NCBI RefSeq assembly: GCF_040802235.1
Contig: NC_133167.1
Location: 47,360,001-47,424,000, forward strand
Direction of reading: 5' to 3'
DNA from: Manis javanica
Taxonomy: Eukaryota > Chordata > Mammalia > Pholidota > Manidae
DNA length: 64,000 nucleotides
Numbering within the stretch: the first letter of the stretch is position 1; each line of letters opens with the position of its first letter. A program made the position numbers and the translations under genes. The notes beneath the pieces are model-generated. The model did no database searches, had not been told where the DNA came from, and worked only from the letters and a program-made list of their open reading frames with translations. Shown here piece after piece: positions 10,942-22,817 of the stretch.

Positions 10942-11502
10942 TTATGGAATATGCTACATAAGGATTACATTTTCTTATATCTTAAATAAGTAACACTTAG
11001 GGCAAAACCAATGGGATGTAGAATTTGGAGATACTTGGCAAAGAAAAAATCTGCAGGGGACCACTTTACCATGAGTTATAGGAAAACACATAGTCTCTAA
11101 GGAGGGCATGTGTTTTCTCTCTCTAGGAACTCAAGAACTGGAATGCAGCCCCATTTTTCTTTATATTATCAAAGCCCAAGGCATATTACCAAGGGAGACA
11201 TCCTTACACTAGGACACACCAGAACTTTTGAAGGTGAAAGCAAAACTACCTGTCCACCAGCTTTTTGGTTAATTAACGTGGAGTGTTTCCACTACTTATT
11301 CTAATGGGACCCAGACTCCAAATTCCCCTTTTATGATGCAAATAAATAAGATTCTCTTTGTAATGATTGTCATCATGCCTGTTCCAATAACAGAAGGCAA
11401 AAAAAAATCCCATAGCCCCTATTTCTGACTTCTTGTGTGATAGGTCAAGTCTTCAAGAGATGGAGAGGTTGAGAGTCACCTTCCTATAAGTCTCCTCAAT
11501 CA
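10942..11502. other. Unique sequence
   Basis: No gene or interspersed repeat recognised. Confidence 0.5.
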
Positions 11503-12466
11503 AGGGAAACAAAAGCAAAAATAAGCACGTGGGACTATATCAAACTGAAAAGCTTCTGCACAGCAAAGGAAACCATCAACAAAACAAAAAGGCAATCTAA
11601 TGAATCAGAGAAGGTATTTGCAAATTATATATTCAATAAGGGGCTAATATCCAAAATATATGAGAAACTCATACAACTCAACAACAAGAAAACTACAATA
11701 ATCTGATTTTTAAAATGGACAGATGACCTGAATAGACATTTTTACAATGAAAACATGCAGATGAAAGTGGGTACAGTCATTATGGAAAGCAACATGGAGG
11801 TTTCTCAAAAAACTAAAATTAAAAATACCATATGACCCAGTAACTCTTCTTCTGCAAATTTACCCAAAAGTACTAATTCAAAAAGATATAATGCACTCCT
11901 ATGTTTACTGCAGCATTATTTATAATAGCAAAGATATGGAAGCAACCTGAGTGTCCATTAATAGATGGATGGATAAAGGAGAGGTGGTACATATACACAA
12001 TGGAATATTACTCAGCCATAAAAAGAATGAAATCTTGTCATTTGTGACAATGAGGATGGAACTAGAGGGCATAACAGCAAGTGAAATAAAGTCAGACAGA
12101 GAAAGACAATTACCATATGATTTCACTTATATGTGGAATCTAAACAAGTGAACAAGGAAAAACAAAACAGAAATAGACTCAAACGCAGAAAGCAGGCTGG
12201 TGAGTGTCATAGGAGAGGCGGGTGGGCATGAAATAGGTGAAGGGGGTATAGAAGCACAAAGTTATAAAATAAATTAATCATGGGATGAAAGTACAGTATA
12301 GGGAATACAGTGAATAATATTATAAAATCTTTATATGTTGACAGATGGCAGCAGCACTTTTCATGGTGACCATTTAATAATGTATGTCATTACCTAATCA
12401 CTGTTGTACATCTGAAGCCAATATTGTATATCAACTGTATCTCAATTTTTAAAAAAAAAATAAAGT
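11503..12466 (+). mobile_element. L1 3' end, 5'-truncated and internally deleted
   Basis: Covers the last part of ORF2 and the 3' UTR. Markers: 'gcacgtgggactatatcaaa', 'cttctgcacagcaaagg', 'gaagcaacctgagtgtcc', 'caatggaatattactcagcc', 'gatttcacttatatgtggaa', 'tgttgtacatctgaagcc', then an A-rich tail at about 12450-12466. Stops interrupt ORF2. At about 11765 the sequence jumps from the 'acatgcagatg' segment to 'tatggaaagcaacatggagg', missing roughly 200 bases that the copy at 48434-49543 retains. The 66-68 codon open frames inside are ORF2 remnants. Confidence 0.95.
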
Positions 12467-13503
12467 TTCCCTATCAATAAAGGGTGAGCACTAGCAGGAA
12501 GAGCCCAGGTCTGGACAGGGAAGCCCAAGAGGCTCGTGAGCCTCCAAGCTCAAAGCCTGGGCAATTTCCAGTCTCAGAGAGAAGACAAAAGGCTGCTGCT
12601 CAACTGTTCCAGATGACCCATCAGATTTTTTATTGATTTTATATTTTGAATAGTGGGCTAGGTTGGACATCTTGGAATTTAATCCTCCAGATTTAGTTAA
12701 TATAACAGATCTTTGCTTTCCAAGAGTTCATTATATGATTTCCTGATTGTCATATTGGTTAGGAAAACAAATCTCATCATAACATTAAATATTTATTAGT
12801 AACCTGACTACTAAAAAAATGAGTCCCTACTCTATCAGCCAGTTTGGCTGGGTCTGTAAAAAGTCAAGCCTTTGTTCATGAGGTTTTCCCTGGATAGTCT
12901 GCTATTGTAGATGGTGCACAATACAGGGCTAAAATACTGCAAATTGGTTGCAAAGGGAAATGCAAGTCTTGCGAAAGATGCAGGCTTTCACTGAGCCAGT
13001 GACAGTGACTGTGGAGACCCTCACTAATTGCAGGCAAAGCTATTTCAGTTCTGCCTTTGAAGGTGGCTGGACAGATTGCCAACAGAATGAACAGCCTACA
13101 GCTACAGACATAATCAGGGAGCCCCCATCTGAGCATGGGAGGTGGCTGAGAGGAGGAAGGCAGACACTCAGCATGGGCCCGGATCATCCCGGGTGTCAGA
13201 GAAGGGTGATGCCATGAACAACAGGGGCAGTGATTGATGGGTCCCAGTGATCAGTGGGTCCCACTTAAGAGGTTCTCACTGAAAAGTTATAATGTTTCAA
13301 ATATAAAACATTAATTATTATTGTTATTAAATTATAGTTAAGTAAAATTTGCTTTTGGTATTATGGTGAACAGTAATATTTTGATCTATAAAATTTCATG
13401 AGTTCCAAAGCAGAGTCAAAAAAGTTAGAAAGTACAGAAAGGCAACTGTATTAGAAAAGAAGGATGAAAATAAGGTTTGCATTTGTCCTTATTTCATTAA
13501 GGG
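12467..13503. other. Unique sequence
   Basis: No repeat recognised. Overlapping antisense open frames (12876-13187 minus, 12948-13217 plus) are about 100 codons or less and have no recognisable domain. Confidence 0.5.
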
Positions 13504-13640
13504 ATGTATGTGTGTACATGTTTGTAAATGTATATCAATGTGCATAAATACACAGATGTATTTTGTTGCTACATTAGTGTATAAGTGTATGTGTGTGCAT
13601 GCATATGTGTATGGGTGTATTTATAATATATAATACACTG
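13504..13640. repeat. Degenerate (TG)n / (TA)n low-complexity tract
   Basis: Alternating purine-pyrimidine words such as tgtatgtgtgtgcatgcata over about 135 bases, ending in taatatataatac. Confidence 0.75.
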
Positions 13641-14789
13641 GATAAATAGGAAAGAAGGGTGGAAAAAATGATTAGGAGTGAGCTAATAATAATAATAGAA
13701 GAAACTACTCAGAACTGGAAGGGCTGACTAGTACCCTAGGGACCCAGTTTTAACCACCTCTGATGGTCACACAAAGTAACTGAAAAGAAGAAAACTTCAA
13801 CAATGTGCCACAAAGTGCCAAAACAGAAAGGTGGTCCAGAGGAGGGCTCATGAAGCAGACTGACCTCCTTATTTCCTAGGAGCTAAAACCTTTAGATCAC
13901 CCACAGATTATTATGAAACACTAATAGTGAGCGCACATTTCTAATGATGCTAACAGACTAGGTCAAAGAATCATAGTGACAGGACAATGGTTAGAACTCA
14001 ACCATATGAATGGTTAGTACTCAACCTTGTTTGTGTTTGATCTGTTTTTAATGGGTTTCAATCTTTTTTAAGATAATCTGATCTGTTAAACTTGTGATTT
14101 TAACTAATCGCTTAAGGTGTTTGATTAAGTGTATGGTTATTATTTAAATGTTGGGGAAAATTAATTTTAAAATACATTTTGGAAATAGTAGGTACATAGT
14201 ATAATTGTTTACTTTTTACAATGCTAATAGTTTGATAGTTTGATACTTAAGTTTAATAAAGTACTATACAAAGAGATTTTGCATACCTTTGCACACTCAA
14301 AAGCCCTTTGAAAGAGATCTATCCATTCTTTGTTCATTGTAAAACTAATGTAGAGTTGCAATCTTTACTTGTATTACATTAAATATAACTTATTTTGATA
14401 AATTTAATTCCCTTCTTAAAGATAGTCTTATGTAAATTAGCTTGAACCTTTTGTACATCAGACTTTATAAGTGGAATTAGCCTGAGATTGATCTTACCAC
14501 TGATTCTGTTTTCAATACTTCCCAAATCAATACTTTCAGAGCAATAAATAGGGAAGGACATAGCAAAGTTGATGTTGGGGTAGGTGTGCATGTGTGTGTT
14601 TGAGGAGGAAAGGGGTGCACAAACTTGTTAAAATATCCACATAAAATAATGTTTAGAAAGGTAACTGAGTCCTCTCGCGCTGAAGTAAGTTACAATGGAG
14701 GGTGTAGTCTGCAGCAGCAGGAAGTTACCCTCGGAAACACGGCTGTGGTCCGAGACTTCTGTTCAAGGGCCCCTCCCACGAGATGAATG
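13641..14789. other. Unique AT-rich sequence
   Basis: No transposon or coding frame recognised; 14000-14600 is strongly AT-rich. Confidence 0.5.
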
Positions 14790-14985
14790 TTCAGGAAACC
14801 TGGGCTCTTGCTCTGGAATTTTCAGTGAGTTACTTTACTTGCCCTGGCCTCCCTTGATAGAAAACCGATGAGCAACAATATCTCCTTGTTGTTGTGAGGA
14901 TAAAATAAAAGAATATGGAATTCTTCTTTTAAAAGTATAAAATGCTGTAAAATGTAAGGTTTTTTATAAGCTGTAGTGGTTGAGG
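14790..14985 (+). mobile_element. MIR SINE
   Basis: Forward MIR order: 'gaaacctgggctcttgctct', 'agtgagttactttacttgcc', 'ttgttgtgaggataaaataa', then an 'aaatgctgtaaaatg' end. The core is moderately well kept. Confidence 0.75.
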
Positions 14986-15936
14986 TAAGGTCATAAGGGG
15001 AAAAGGGTAAATAAAATTCCCAGGATGAAGTAAGCATGTGGAAGGCCACAAAGTGATGTGCCAGTGTCCCCGGTTGGCTGAAGATCTTCCATGTGGCTCA
15101 CAATAGCATCAGTGACAGTGCTCTGAGAGGAAGAATACAGGAGAGTCTCTCTCATAAAAGAACAGAGGCTTCTGCCCAGGAGAGGCAAGGCTGCCGGGTA
15201 GGCGCCTCCTCAGCCAAGCAAGGAGGCACAGCTGGTGCTCACTGTCACCCAGGGGCAATTCCAACAGGGTGGGGAGGGGGTTACTGGCCCCTGCCTTCCT
15301 GCCGCAGGGTCTGCTAACCCCATACGTGGAGTGACAGAGATGGGAGTCCCAGAACCAGGCCCTGGCCCCTTACTGCAAACATGACGTCATTATGATTAGA
15401 GGGAGACAGTCCATTCTCCAGGAATGGCCCCGAAGCTCTCCGAGCTGAACAAGAGCTGCCTGAGCCCTCCCAGACGCCTGCCGAGCCGGGGTCTCTACCT
15501 GCTCCTACTTCTCCTCAGGCTCCCCTGCCTTTGGGAAGAGTCCTGTGAGCAAACTGGGGGTTTCTCCCGATTTGTTCTGACTCTGGGTTTGCATGAACAC
15601 CTGCTGCCCCTCAGGACAGCCCTGTGCCTGCCCTCACCTGGACTAGACTGCTGCTATCTGTCTGATCCACATACATCTCTGACACTTAGCTTTCTAACCT
15701 GGACCTTGACCTTGAGCCCAAGGCTGGAGGAAGTTCTTGATGTTGAAGGGTGTTATCTCCATCTTTTCGGTTATCACAATCACTCTGCAGCACCTGTTAG
15801 CAGTTTAAAAATCCATTGAGGAAGACGTTGTTGGGAGAGGATATGGACAGTCACCGAGGATCCTACATGGAATCCCCATTCATTCCCACTGACGAGAGGT
15901 ACCAATACAAGGAGAGACCTGGCAGACACCGCTTCT
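14986..15936. other. Relatively GC-rich unique sequence
   Basis: 15170-15650 is richer in GC and CpG than its surroundings but far from a CpG island. A 131-codon open frame (15424-15819, plus) starts with MAPKLSELNKSC and has a Leu-rich stretch. I recognise no family, and the frame has no splice or promoter context. Confidence 0.45.
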
Positions 15937-16372
15937 GAGATGAATTCTGTGTGTCAACTTGATGGGGCCACAGGATGCCCCGGTACTTGGCCGAACGTTA
16001 TTCTGGGTATCTCTGTAAAGCAGGCTGCCCTCCCTAATTAGGGTGGGCCTCATCCAGTGAAGGCCTGACTAGAACAAAAAGCCTGACTGTCCAGTAGAGG
16101 GGAGTTCTGTCTACCTGACTGTGGGCTGGGACATTGGTCTTTTCCTGACTTTGCACTGGAATGGAAAAATTGGTTCATCTGGGGTCTCAGCCTGCTGGCC
16201 TTCAGACTGAAGTTTACATCATTACCATCCTGACACCCAGGCCTTCACACTCAGACAAGAACCATGCCATTGGCAGCCCTGGGTCTTCAGTTTGCTGACT
16301 ACATGTTATGGGATTTCTCAGCCTCTGAAACTGATTGAGCCAATTTCTACTTTTATGTATTTTTCTTTTATA
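15937..16372 (+). mobile_element. ERVL-type LTR (MLT2-like), solo
   Basis: The same family pattern as 8445-8850: 'gtgtgtcaacttgatggggc', 'gcaggctgccctccctaatt', 'gggtgggcctcatccagtga', 'gcctgactagaacaaaaagc', 'tctcagcctgctggccttca' and 'gattgagccaatttct'. The 3' end dissolves into an AT microsatellite. Near the 5' half it lacks some of the sequence between 'gggtatctctg' and 'taaagcaggc'. Confidence 0.85.
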
Positions 16373-16580
16373 TATATTTTATTTTTATATATATTATATA
16401 AGATATATCTGTTATGTATCTTACAGAATATAAATTAAATACTATGCATTTATTATATATAACAAATATGTAAATATATATAAATATAATATATAAATAT
16501 ATATAATATATAAATAAAATTATAATATATTTATATGTAAAATAATAGGGTACATATAATAATAATGTATAATAAGACAG
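16365..16580. repeat. AT-rich low-complexity tract
   Basis: About 215 bases of almost pure A/T (tatatatttt, ataaatatatataatat and similar) directly after the LTR. The minus-strand open frame across it (16368-16697) is Tyr/Ile-rich low-complexity translation, not a gene. Confidence 0.9.
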
Positions 16581-17312
16581 TTGTTGGCATATGGATGAGA
16601 GGTAAGTTATTTTTCTTTTTCTAATGTTATTAAATAAATTACACACATGACTCAAATTTTGGGGTACTCCTGGAGCATGTTTCTTAGCAGAACTCATTAA
16701 GTTAGGCTGGAGCTACTTTTGGCAGAAATGCAGCCAACTTCCTTCCCTAATCCATTTCTGAAATATGCTCCAATTACTCTTCCCACAAAGAATATAAGAG
16801 CAGGAGCTTTAAGATGCTTGTCTCAGCTTCTTAAGGACAAGCCTTCTTTAAGGTGAGAAGGGAAACAGCGTACCATGGAAAGTGCACCCAACTGGATTCT
16901 GACCACCCTTGCCAGCCAGTTATGCTGCTCAGACAAATCACTCACCTTCTACTCTTCTCTCCAGGCTTGTTTCGTTTTTGTTTTTAATAAAATCGGCTGG
17001 CAGATGAATTGTGGGATCCCTTCGTACTCAACGCTGTCTAGAAGAGCTCTCCGGGACACGCACTCGACCATGCCTACCTAGCAGCCAGCCCACTTCCTGA
17101 AAAGAGAAGGAGCTCGATTTGCACTTAATAAACGAGACAAACCAAAATGCCAAGCAATGGGTGAACATGAGCACAACCCCCCCAACCTGTTGATTCGGAA
17201 AGTTTCTGACATTTGTCTGTCCCTTTGCCCTGGATCTTTTCAGGGTGTTAATCGCATTGTCCCCCGCAATTCCCCACAGGCCGCAGAAGTGAGGCTGGCT
17301 TATCACATCTGA
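16581..17312. other. Unique sequence
   Basis: No gene recognised. A faint MIR-like phrase near 16890-16960 is too weak to call. Confidence 0.5.
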
Positions 17313-17325
17313 CCACTAGATGGCA
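17313..17325 (+). promoter_or_regulatory. CTCF core motif, perfect match
   Basis: ccactagatggca matches the CTCF core CCASYAGRKGGCA at all 13 positions. It sits in repeat-free sequence with slightly raised CpG. Motif match only; binding is inferred. Confidence 0.5.
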
Positions 17326-18224
17326 ACACGAACCAACCACAGAATCATTTCCAGCGCTCCAGGGAACTCTGACCAGCTGCTCCAGTAAAGCCTGTACAAT
17401 GGAGCCCGCGGTGAATAATTAAGACTGATGCCGCTCTGGCTGGGGTCTGTCCCTCCATCCCTTGTCTGTCTTTGATTATAAGAAACCTATAGGAGTTTCA
17501 TTATTGATGGGAACATAACTGTTTTGTTGTTTCAGCCCTAGGACACTGATATTGTCTTTAAATTTTTGAGATTTTGTTCATCGTGGATATTTTTGCATTA
17601 ATTTTTATCTTTTTAACAACTGCTTTAAAATCTGATTCGTCTTGGTTGCTGTTTTTTGGTGCCCAAGCCGAGTGCTGCACCTCACTGTCCTCACCACAGT
17701 CCTGAACAAAAATAAGATTGTTGTTTCTGGCAAGCTACAAAATAATTGTGCAAAAACCCAGGAATAGGCAGCATGGGAGAAACTGAAGGCATTAGTGCAC
17801 GTCAGCCCTCAAACACACATAGCAGGGCTCAGTGATATGCATGGTTTTTGAATGAACAAGGAAAAGGATATTCAAAAAAGGAATGCATGAGTAAAAGATG
17901 AGCCATTGTTCCTTCATTTAGCCCTCCGCCCTCCACCTGTGTTACATTCCCCTCTTCCCAGTCTTGCCACCTGCTCGCCCCCTCCTCGAGCTCCCCCTGC
18001 CTCACTGCATTATACATGCTCAGCTGCCTGTGCTCAGAATGCTTGTCTTAGTCTCCCTCCTATCGTTGCCCTGTTGTCCTCTCTCACAGAGAGAAGTTCC
18101 CCTTAGTTCTGAGTCTCTCTTACTTCTTCTTAGAGCCACAGGAAGCAAGAAGATGGGGACAGGGGGTCAGAGAAAAAGGGGAGAGATTCAGACAGCAGAA
18201 AACTCAGAGTACTGTGCCTGGAAT
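17326..18224. other. Unique sequence
   Basis: No gene or repeat recognised. The C/T-rich segment at 17910-18110 keeps several frames open; those frames have no domain support. Confidence 0.5.
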
Positions 18225-18332
18225 CCAGGTCTCTCCATTCAGACTATAAGTTCCTCAGGCATAGGCTGTGACTGGACTTGGCACAGGGCCTTGCACAAAA
18301 CAGGTGCACAATAAATATCAGCTGGTATGGAT
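18225..18332 (+). mobile_element. L2 3'-end fragment
   Basis: Forward L2 tail: 'agactataagttcctcaggc', 'gcacagggccttgcacaaaa', then 'caggtgcacaataaatatca'. Short but characteristic. Confidence 0.75.
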
Positions 18333-20215
18333 AATTACTTGGGTTAAATTAGCAGTGTGTGCTCACAAATAAGGAAAAGTGATAAAATGAATAACTGTAA
18401 ACCATGCCCTATGAATGACTGTTTCAAAGGCTTAACCAGGTGACAACATCCATTAATACGGCAGATGATGCCCTCTGTGCCTCTCCCCACCTCCTGGGAG
18501 ATTCCAGTGTTCCACTCTTGAGAAGCATGAGGGTCAACAGGCCAGCAGATTCTGTGCTCCCCTTGGCACTCTCCCTGAGACCCAGTCAACATCAGGCCAT
18601 GAGCCCTGCCACCTTGTCTTCTGGGGCCGGTGAAGCATTTACTGTGCATACGGTCGGATCTTGGTCTGCTCTGTCCACTGATGTGGCCTGTGCCTAGTAC
18701 CTTTGTGTGCTGCTCCACATTCACTTTGGACACTTCTGGGCCTGGGGTTCCCTAACACAATGACTCCCGAACCCTCTGTACTCTGGCTTTCAGCAGGACA
18801 ATATCTCCCTTTGCTCCCTCCCTGCAAGACTACCTGCAGATGAATATGTCTTTAGAAAGAAGGTCACTCCTGCTCAAAGGCAGTGGTCTACAGACCGTGC
18901 TCCTCCCTCCATGCCTTGAGCTGGTTCAGCTCTGCTTCTGCTAGTAGATTCAGGCACTGACTAACCTTTACTGAGGTCCCCATTTGCAGAACTTGCGGTG
19001 TAGGCACGACCCAGAATTCCTGCCCAGATAGACAAGCCGCTTCCAGGGGCCAGGCAGGACTTATTCCCAGGTCCGTCTCTGAGTAGAGGGCTGCTGTGGC
19101 ACTGGTATGACCATCCCTAGACTCACGAGTGGCCCAAGAGCAGCTGTTTGTGCAGTTGTGAGCATAGCTTGGACACACAGGCAAGGGTGTCTGTACAGAG
19201 TTGGCAAACGTGTTAGTTGTGCACAGGCAGCTGGAGGAAGGATGAAGAGGGGGAGGGGGCACTGGCTGGCTGCACCTCAGCACCATGTTCTGGCACCATG
19301 TCTGCAACTCAAAAGAGTGTGATAATTCTGTATGGACACCTAGCCTTCCAGGTCACCATGCAAGTATGCCATTTGTTAAGGTAGGAGGATCGAACAGACT
19401 GTATCCAACAGCATGTTAGCTTGAGTTGCAACTTTGAAATATTCTGATCTATGACATGTGGGCCTCCATGTGTACTCTTGCCAATGGCCCCACAGCTGTC
19501 AGGGGAGAACTGACGGCTGGCCCCAGCTCCTGGGCTGGCTTTGCAGATCCACTCACTCACAGCTCTGCAAACAGCCCCTGGTATGTAACTTGTCCTTGAA
19601 TGATCTTGGTTAGAGTGTGCCCTGTTTTTGATTGATGCCCTGACTGATATAAATCACAAAGGCATAACTGTATCTGGCATATAAGCTCTCAATTTTAAAG
19701 AAAATGTAGATTTGAGTTGAATTAGTAGAAAAGGGAAAGAGAAACAAACCCTCATACAAAACTAACACCAAAAAAATCTCACCCATGAGACAACTCAAAT
19801 CAGCCAAAGTTGGCTGGATGAGGTCAAGGTAATGCTCTTAGGGAATATATGTTCCTCGAAAATACAGGTATGCCAAGGACATGGAGGGGAGATGTCCAAC
19901 CCCTTGGCTGAGACTCCTGGAACAGCCCCACTGGGCCACCGCATTTGAGAGGTTAGGGCCACAGGGCCTACAACATCCTCTCTTTTCCAAAGGCCTTTAA
20001 AATTAAACTTTCAAATGTTGTGTAATAACATCCCAGAGATGCTGTCAAAGTTCTGGTTGAACTGTCGCCTTTCAAGTATGGTGATCTTGGGTGGATCTCT
20101 CTGAATTGACCTGGTCGCTGGGCCTTTCTAGAAACTTCTATGGATATGTCCCTGGTTTGCCATGACTATGTTTCCCTCAACAATACTCTGTGTATTGCTT
20201 CCTTCAGGATTGGTT
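18333..20215. other. Unique sequence
   Basis: About 1.9 kb without a recognised repeat. Open frames of up to 139 codons occur on the minus strand (18344-18733, 18888-19307). They carry no recognisable domain and are overlapped by antisense frames, so I do not call genes. Confidence 0.5.
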
Positions 20216-20366
20216 CATGCATTCATTTAAAAATAGTTACTGAGACTGTATGTACTACCCACTGTTGCAGGAGCTAGAGCAACAATGTGAAGAGGGAGGC
20301 CGAGGTCCTTGCCCTTGGGGAGATTAAGTTCTAGTGGGAGAGACACATGATATTCAGATACACATC
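20216..20366 (-). mobile_element. L2 3'-end fragment, first of two
   Basis: Reverse-complement L2 tail: 'gcattcatttaaaaatagtt', 'ccactgttgcaggagctaga', 'ttggggagattaagttctag', then 'gtgggagagacaca'. Confidence 0.75.
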
Positions 20367-20535
20367 CATTCGCTCAACTAATATTATCTTCAGTGAGCCA
20401 GACACTGTTGTAGGTTCTCAGGATACAACCCTAATGAAATACACACACACACACACAGTCCTGCTCCAAGCACGATATACAAGGAGGGGAGACAGACAAT
20501 AAACACAGGTAAAAAGTAAAGTATATAGTACATGA
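20367..20535 (-). mobile_element. L2 3'-end fragment, second of two
   Basis: The L2 tail pattern begins again: 'ttcgctcaactaatattatc', 'agccagacactgttgtaggt', then after a (CA)n block 'ggagacagacaataaacaca'. Two head-to-tail copies suggest two insertions or a local duplication. Confidence 0.75.
20441..20457. repeat. (AC)n microsatellite inside L2
   Basis: Eight AC units interrupting the second L2 fragment. Confidence 0.85.
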
Positions 20536-20737
20536 TTTACACGGGGTTCCCTAGAATGCAGAACAGAGCCTGAGCGAAAGCTTGTGGCTAAAACCTTCTT
20601 TGAGTGTGAAATCCAGATAAACAGGAATAAGAGGAAAGAAGCTGAGTCAGAGAAAGAAGAAAAATACAAGAGGATGGGTTAGAAACGGGCTACAGCTTCA
20701 TGAAAAGCACAGCCTGTTAAATTACTCACTGTTGAAA

Positions 20738-20812
20738 CACTGTGATGTATATTTGGAACCAACATGAAATTGTATATTAAGGAGACCTTAATTTAAAAAA
20801 TTAAAAATTGCT
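20738..20812 (+). mobile_element. Very short L1 3' tail
   Basis: About 75 bases matching only the end of the L1 3' UTR: 'gaaccaacatgaaattgtat' followed by an A-rich end, comparable to 12405-12466 and 23095-23154. A strongly 5'-truncated insertion. Confidence 0.65.
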
Positions 20813-21605
20813 CAGTCTTATGCAAAGCCTTATGAATTACTGTGTAACTCACCCAGAGCGAGAAGCATGGCAGATTAAAAATAGCTGCAACTTCTCTGAC
20901 AGGCTTCCCACTGAAAGCTGGAGTCTATGTCCCTTCTCATGAATCCAGATGAGCCTGCATCTATTTGTCCAAAAGGGTATAGTAGAAAGTTACCCTGTAC
21001 AAGCTTCTGGGCCTTGGCTGTGAGCGATGGGCTCCTTCCACTGCCTGGCTTTTGGAGTGCTTGCTCTTCAACCCAGTTCATGCTCTGGGAAATTCAGGCA
21101 GGCCTGGGGCAGGCCCCCAGGTCGGGAGGAACTGGGATAGGATTTTCAGGCCTGTCAGGAAGTGAATGGTCATTAAGGCCACAAACCAAATAAAATAATT
21201 GCAAACAGCAGTTCTAAGAGAATTAGCCAACAGGTCCCTGTAACAGAAGACACTGCCAAGGGGCTGCCCAGGTAGGATGGTCAGAGGCCTGTCGAAAGAG
21301 GGGAAAAGTGAGCTGAAACTTGAACATGCTCATGATCCCTTATACAAAGCTCTTGGGGAAAGGTAAGTGTCATGATTAGCATTTTTGGGCCTCAGAAACA
21401 GACTGCAGTACATGTAATATATTGTGTTTGATATCCTCAGTGGCATCTGGGCAGCCACCTATGATCTGAGCAATATCTCAGCAGGAAACATATTTTCATC
21501 TCACTAACTAGGGTAAATAAACACCAATGGCTTCATGTCAGTTCGGATCACACTTTGCTGCTAAATTAGCTGCAATAAACCTACAAGTTTTTTTCCACCT
21601 TGCAA
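20813..21605. other. Unique sequence
   Basis: No gene or repeat recognised; overlapping sense and antisense open frames near 20875-21193 are unsupported. Confidence 0.5.
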
Positions 21606-21770
21606 CACAAGGCACTGCTTTAAGAACTCACATACATTCATTCACTTCATCTTCATATCAGCTCTGTGAGGTAGGTGTGTTACGATCACCATTTTACAAA
21701 TGAGGAAACAGGGGCACACACAGAAATGATCCTCGATCCTACCACCAGTCAGCTCCCAGGTCTGCCTCTC
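21606..21770 (-). mobile_element. MIR SINE
   Basis: Well-kept reverse-complement MIR core: 'ggcactgctttaagaactca', 'tgtgaggtaggtgtgttacg', 'ttttacaaatgaggaaacag', 'gggcacacacag'. The 108-codon minus-strand open frame partly lies in this repeat. Confidence 0.85.
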
Positions 21771-22714
21771 ACCTACCATGTCGCCAGCAAGAGCAAAGGT
21801 CCTCAAGTGGGAACAAATAGGGCATTTGAGGGCATTTGAGGAACTGAGTGGACAGAGGTGTTTGACAAGCAGGAAGCTGTGCAGGATGTGGTGGAGGGCC
21901 TGGCTGAGACCCAACCTACGGGCTCTCCAAAGACTCCTCCGTAGGGGGGCAAATCCTGAGTGCAGCATCTGTTTCTTCTGTTTCTGCTTGTGTGCTTTTT
22001 AGCAATAAATCAGTTATGTCTTCATAAATTCATGCTGGATACCCCACAAAGAAGAGTTTGGAGGGGCATATCATGGACGAAGTAGGCTGGTCCCTTCTCC
22101 AGGTCGCAGCACTTCAAACCCATATTCTGATCTCTGCAGCCTCAGAAAATGCAAATAGCATACTAAAGACTTCAAATTGAAATGTGATAAAGGGATACGT
22201 GAATGTCACCCTAGCCCAATATTGGCCATTTAATTAAAACAAAATCACTCCAAAACGTCACTTGTCATCTATAATTTTGTTCCATATATATCTTCTCTGT
22301 GATATTTCCTCACATAAATACTTCATTATTTTTTTTAACTTTACCCCATTACTGCCTTTTTGCTGCTTTATGCCTTTAGGTTTTTTGAACCAGTTATTGT
22401 TATTAAATTGCATGACCCTCCCAGTCTTTGAAACTCTGTCTCACTTTATCACAATAACCAGAATGGACACTGTGGTTTCTCCAGTCTGCAGAGCCACCCT
22501 GAGATCCCCACTTCCCTGTATCTGCCCACAGCTTTCAACAGTCGTCAGGAATGCTCTGCTGGCAAATTCATTTGTGGGCTTCCTGGAAGGAAATTTTGTT
22601 TGACAGCTAATTGCCAAGTAGGACAGAAAGCCTTAAATATCTAAATGTGCAGTAATGATCAAGGTATTTATAAGCAAATGCTTAACATTTCTTAACAGTC
22701 ATAAATACTTTCTA
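21771..22714. other. Unique sequence
   Basis: No repeat recognised. A 113-codon open frame at 22262-22603 is rich in Phe, Leu and Ile and has no recognisable domain. Confidence 0.5.
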
Positions 22715-22817
22715 CACTGTCCAGTGTAGTATCCATGAGCCATATAGAGCCTCTGAGCACCTGACACGTGGCGGGACTGAACTAAGATGTGCTGTGAGTG
22801 CAAAGTATACACCGATT
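22715..22817 (+). mobile_element. hAT-Charlie MITE (MER58/MER33-like), left part
   Basis: Begins 'cactgtccagtgtagtatcc' and continues through 'gagcctctgagcacctgaca', 'gatgtgctgtgagtgcaaag' and 'tatacaccgatttt'. Interrupted by an L1; the remainder resumes at 23155. The exact family name is uncertain. Confidence 0.75.

Noticed and set aside
15170..15550. Possible CpG island or promoter
   Set aside because: GC and CpG are raised only locally, and CpG density falls well short of an island. No gene start follows.
15424..15819. 131-codon plus-strand open frame starting MAPKLSELNKSC with a Leu-rich stretch that could mimic a signal peptide
   Set aside because: No recognisable domain, no promoter or splice context, and GC-richer sequence lowers stop frequency. 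Similar lengths occur by chance elsewhere in this window.
16368..16697. 109-codon Tyr/Ile-rich minus-strand frame
   Set aside because: Translation of an AT-rich low-complexity tract.
18344..18733. 129-codon minus-strand open frame
   Set aside because: Overlapped by an antisense frame at 18440-18697, with no domain or conserved motif visible.
18888..19307. 139-codon minus-strand open frame, the longest in the window
   Set aside because: Rich in Pro, Ser and Cys with no recognisable domain; antisense frame at 19107-19322. Consistent with chance.
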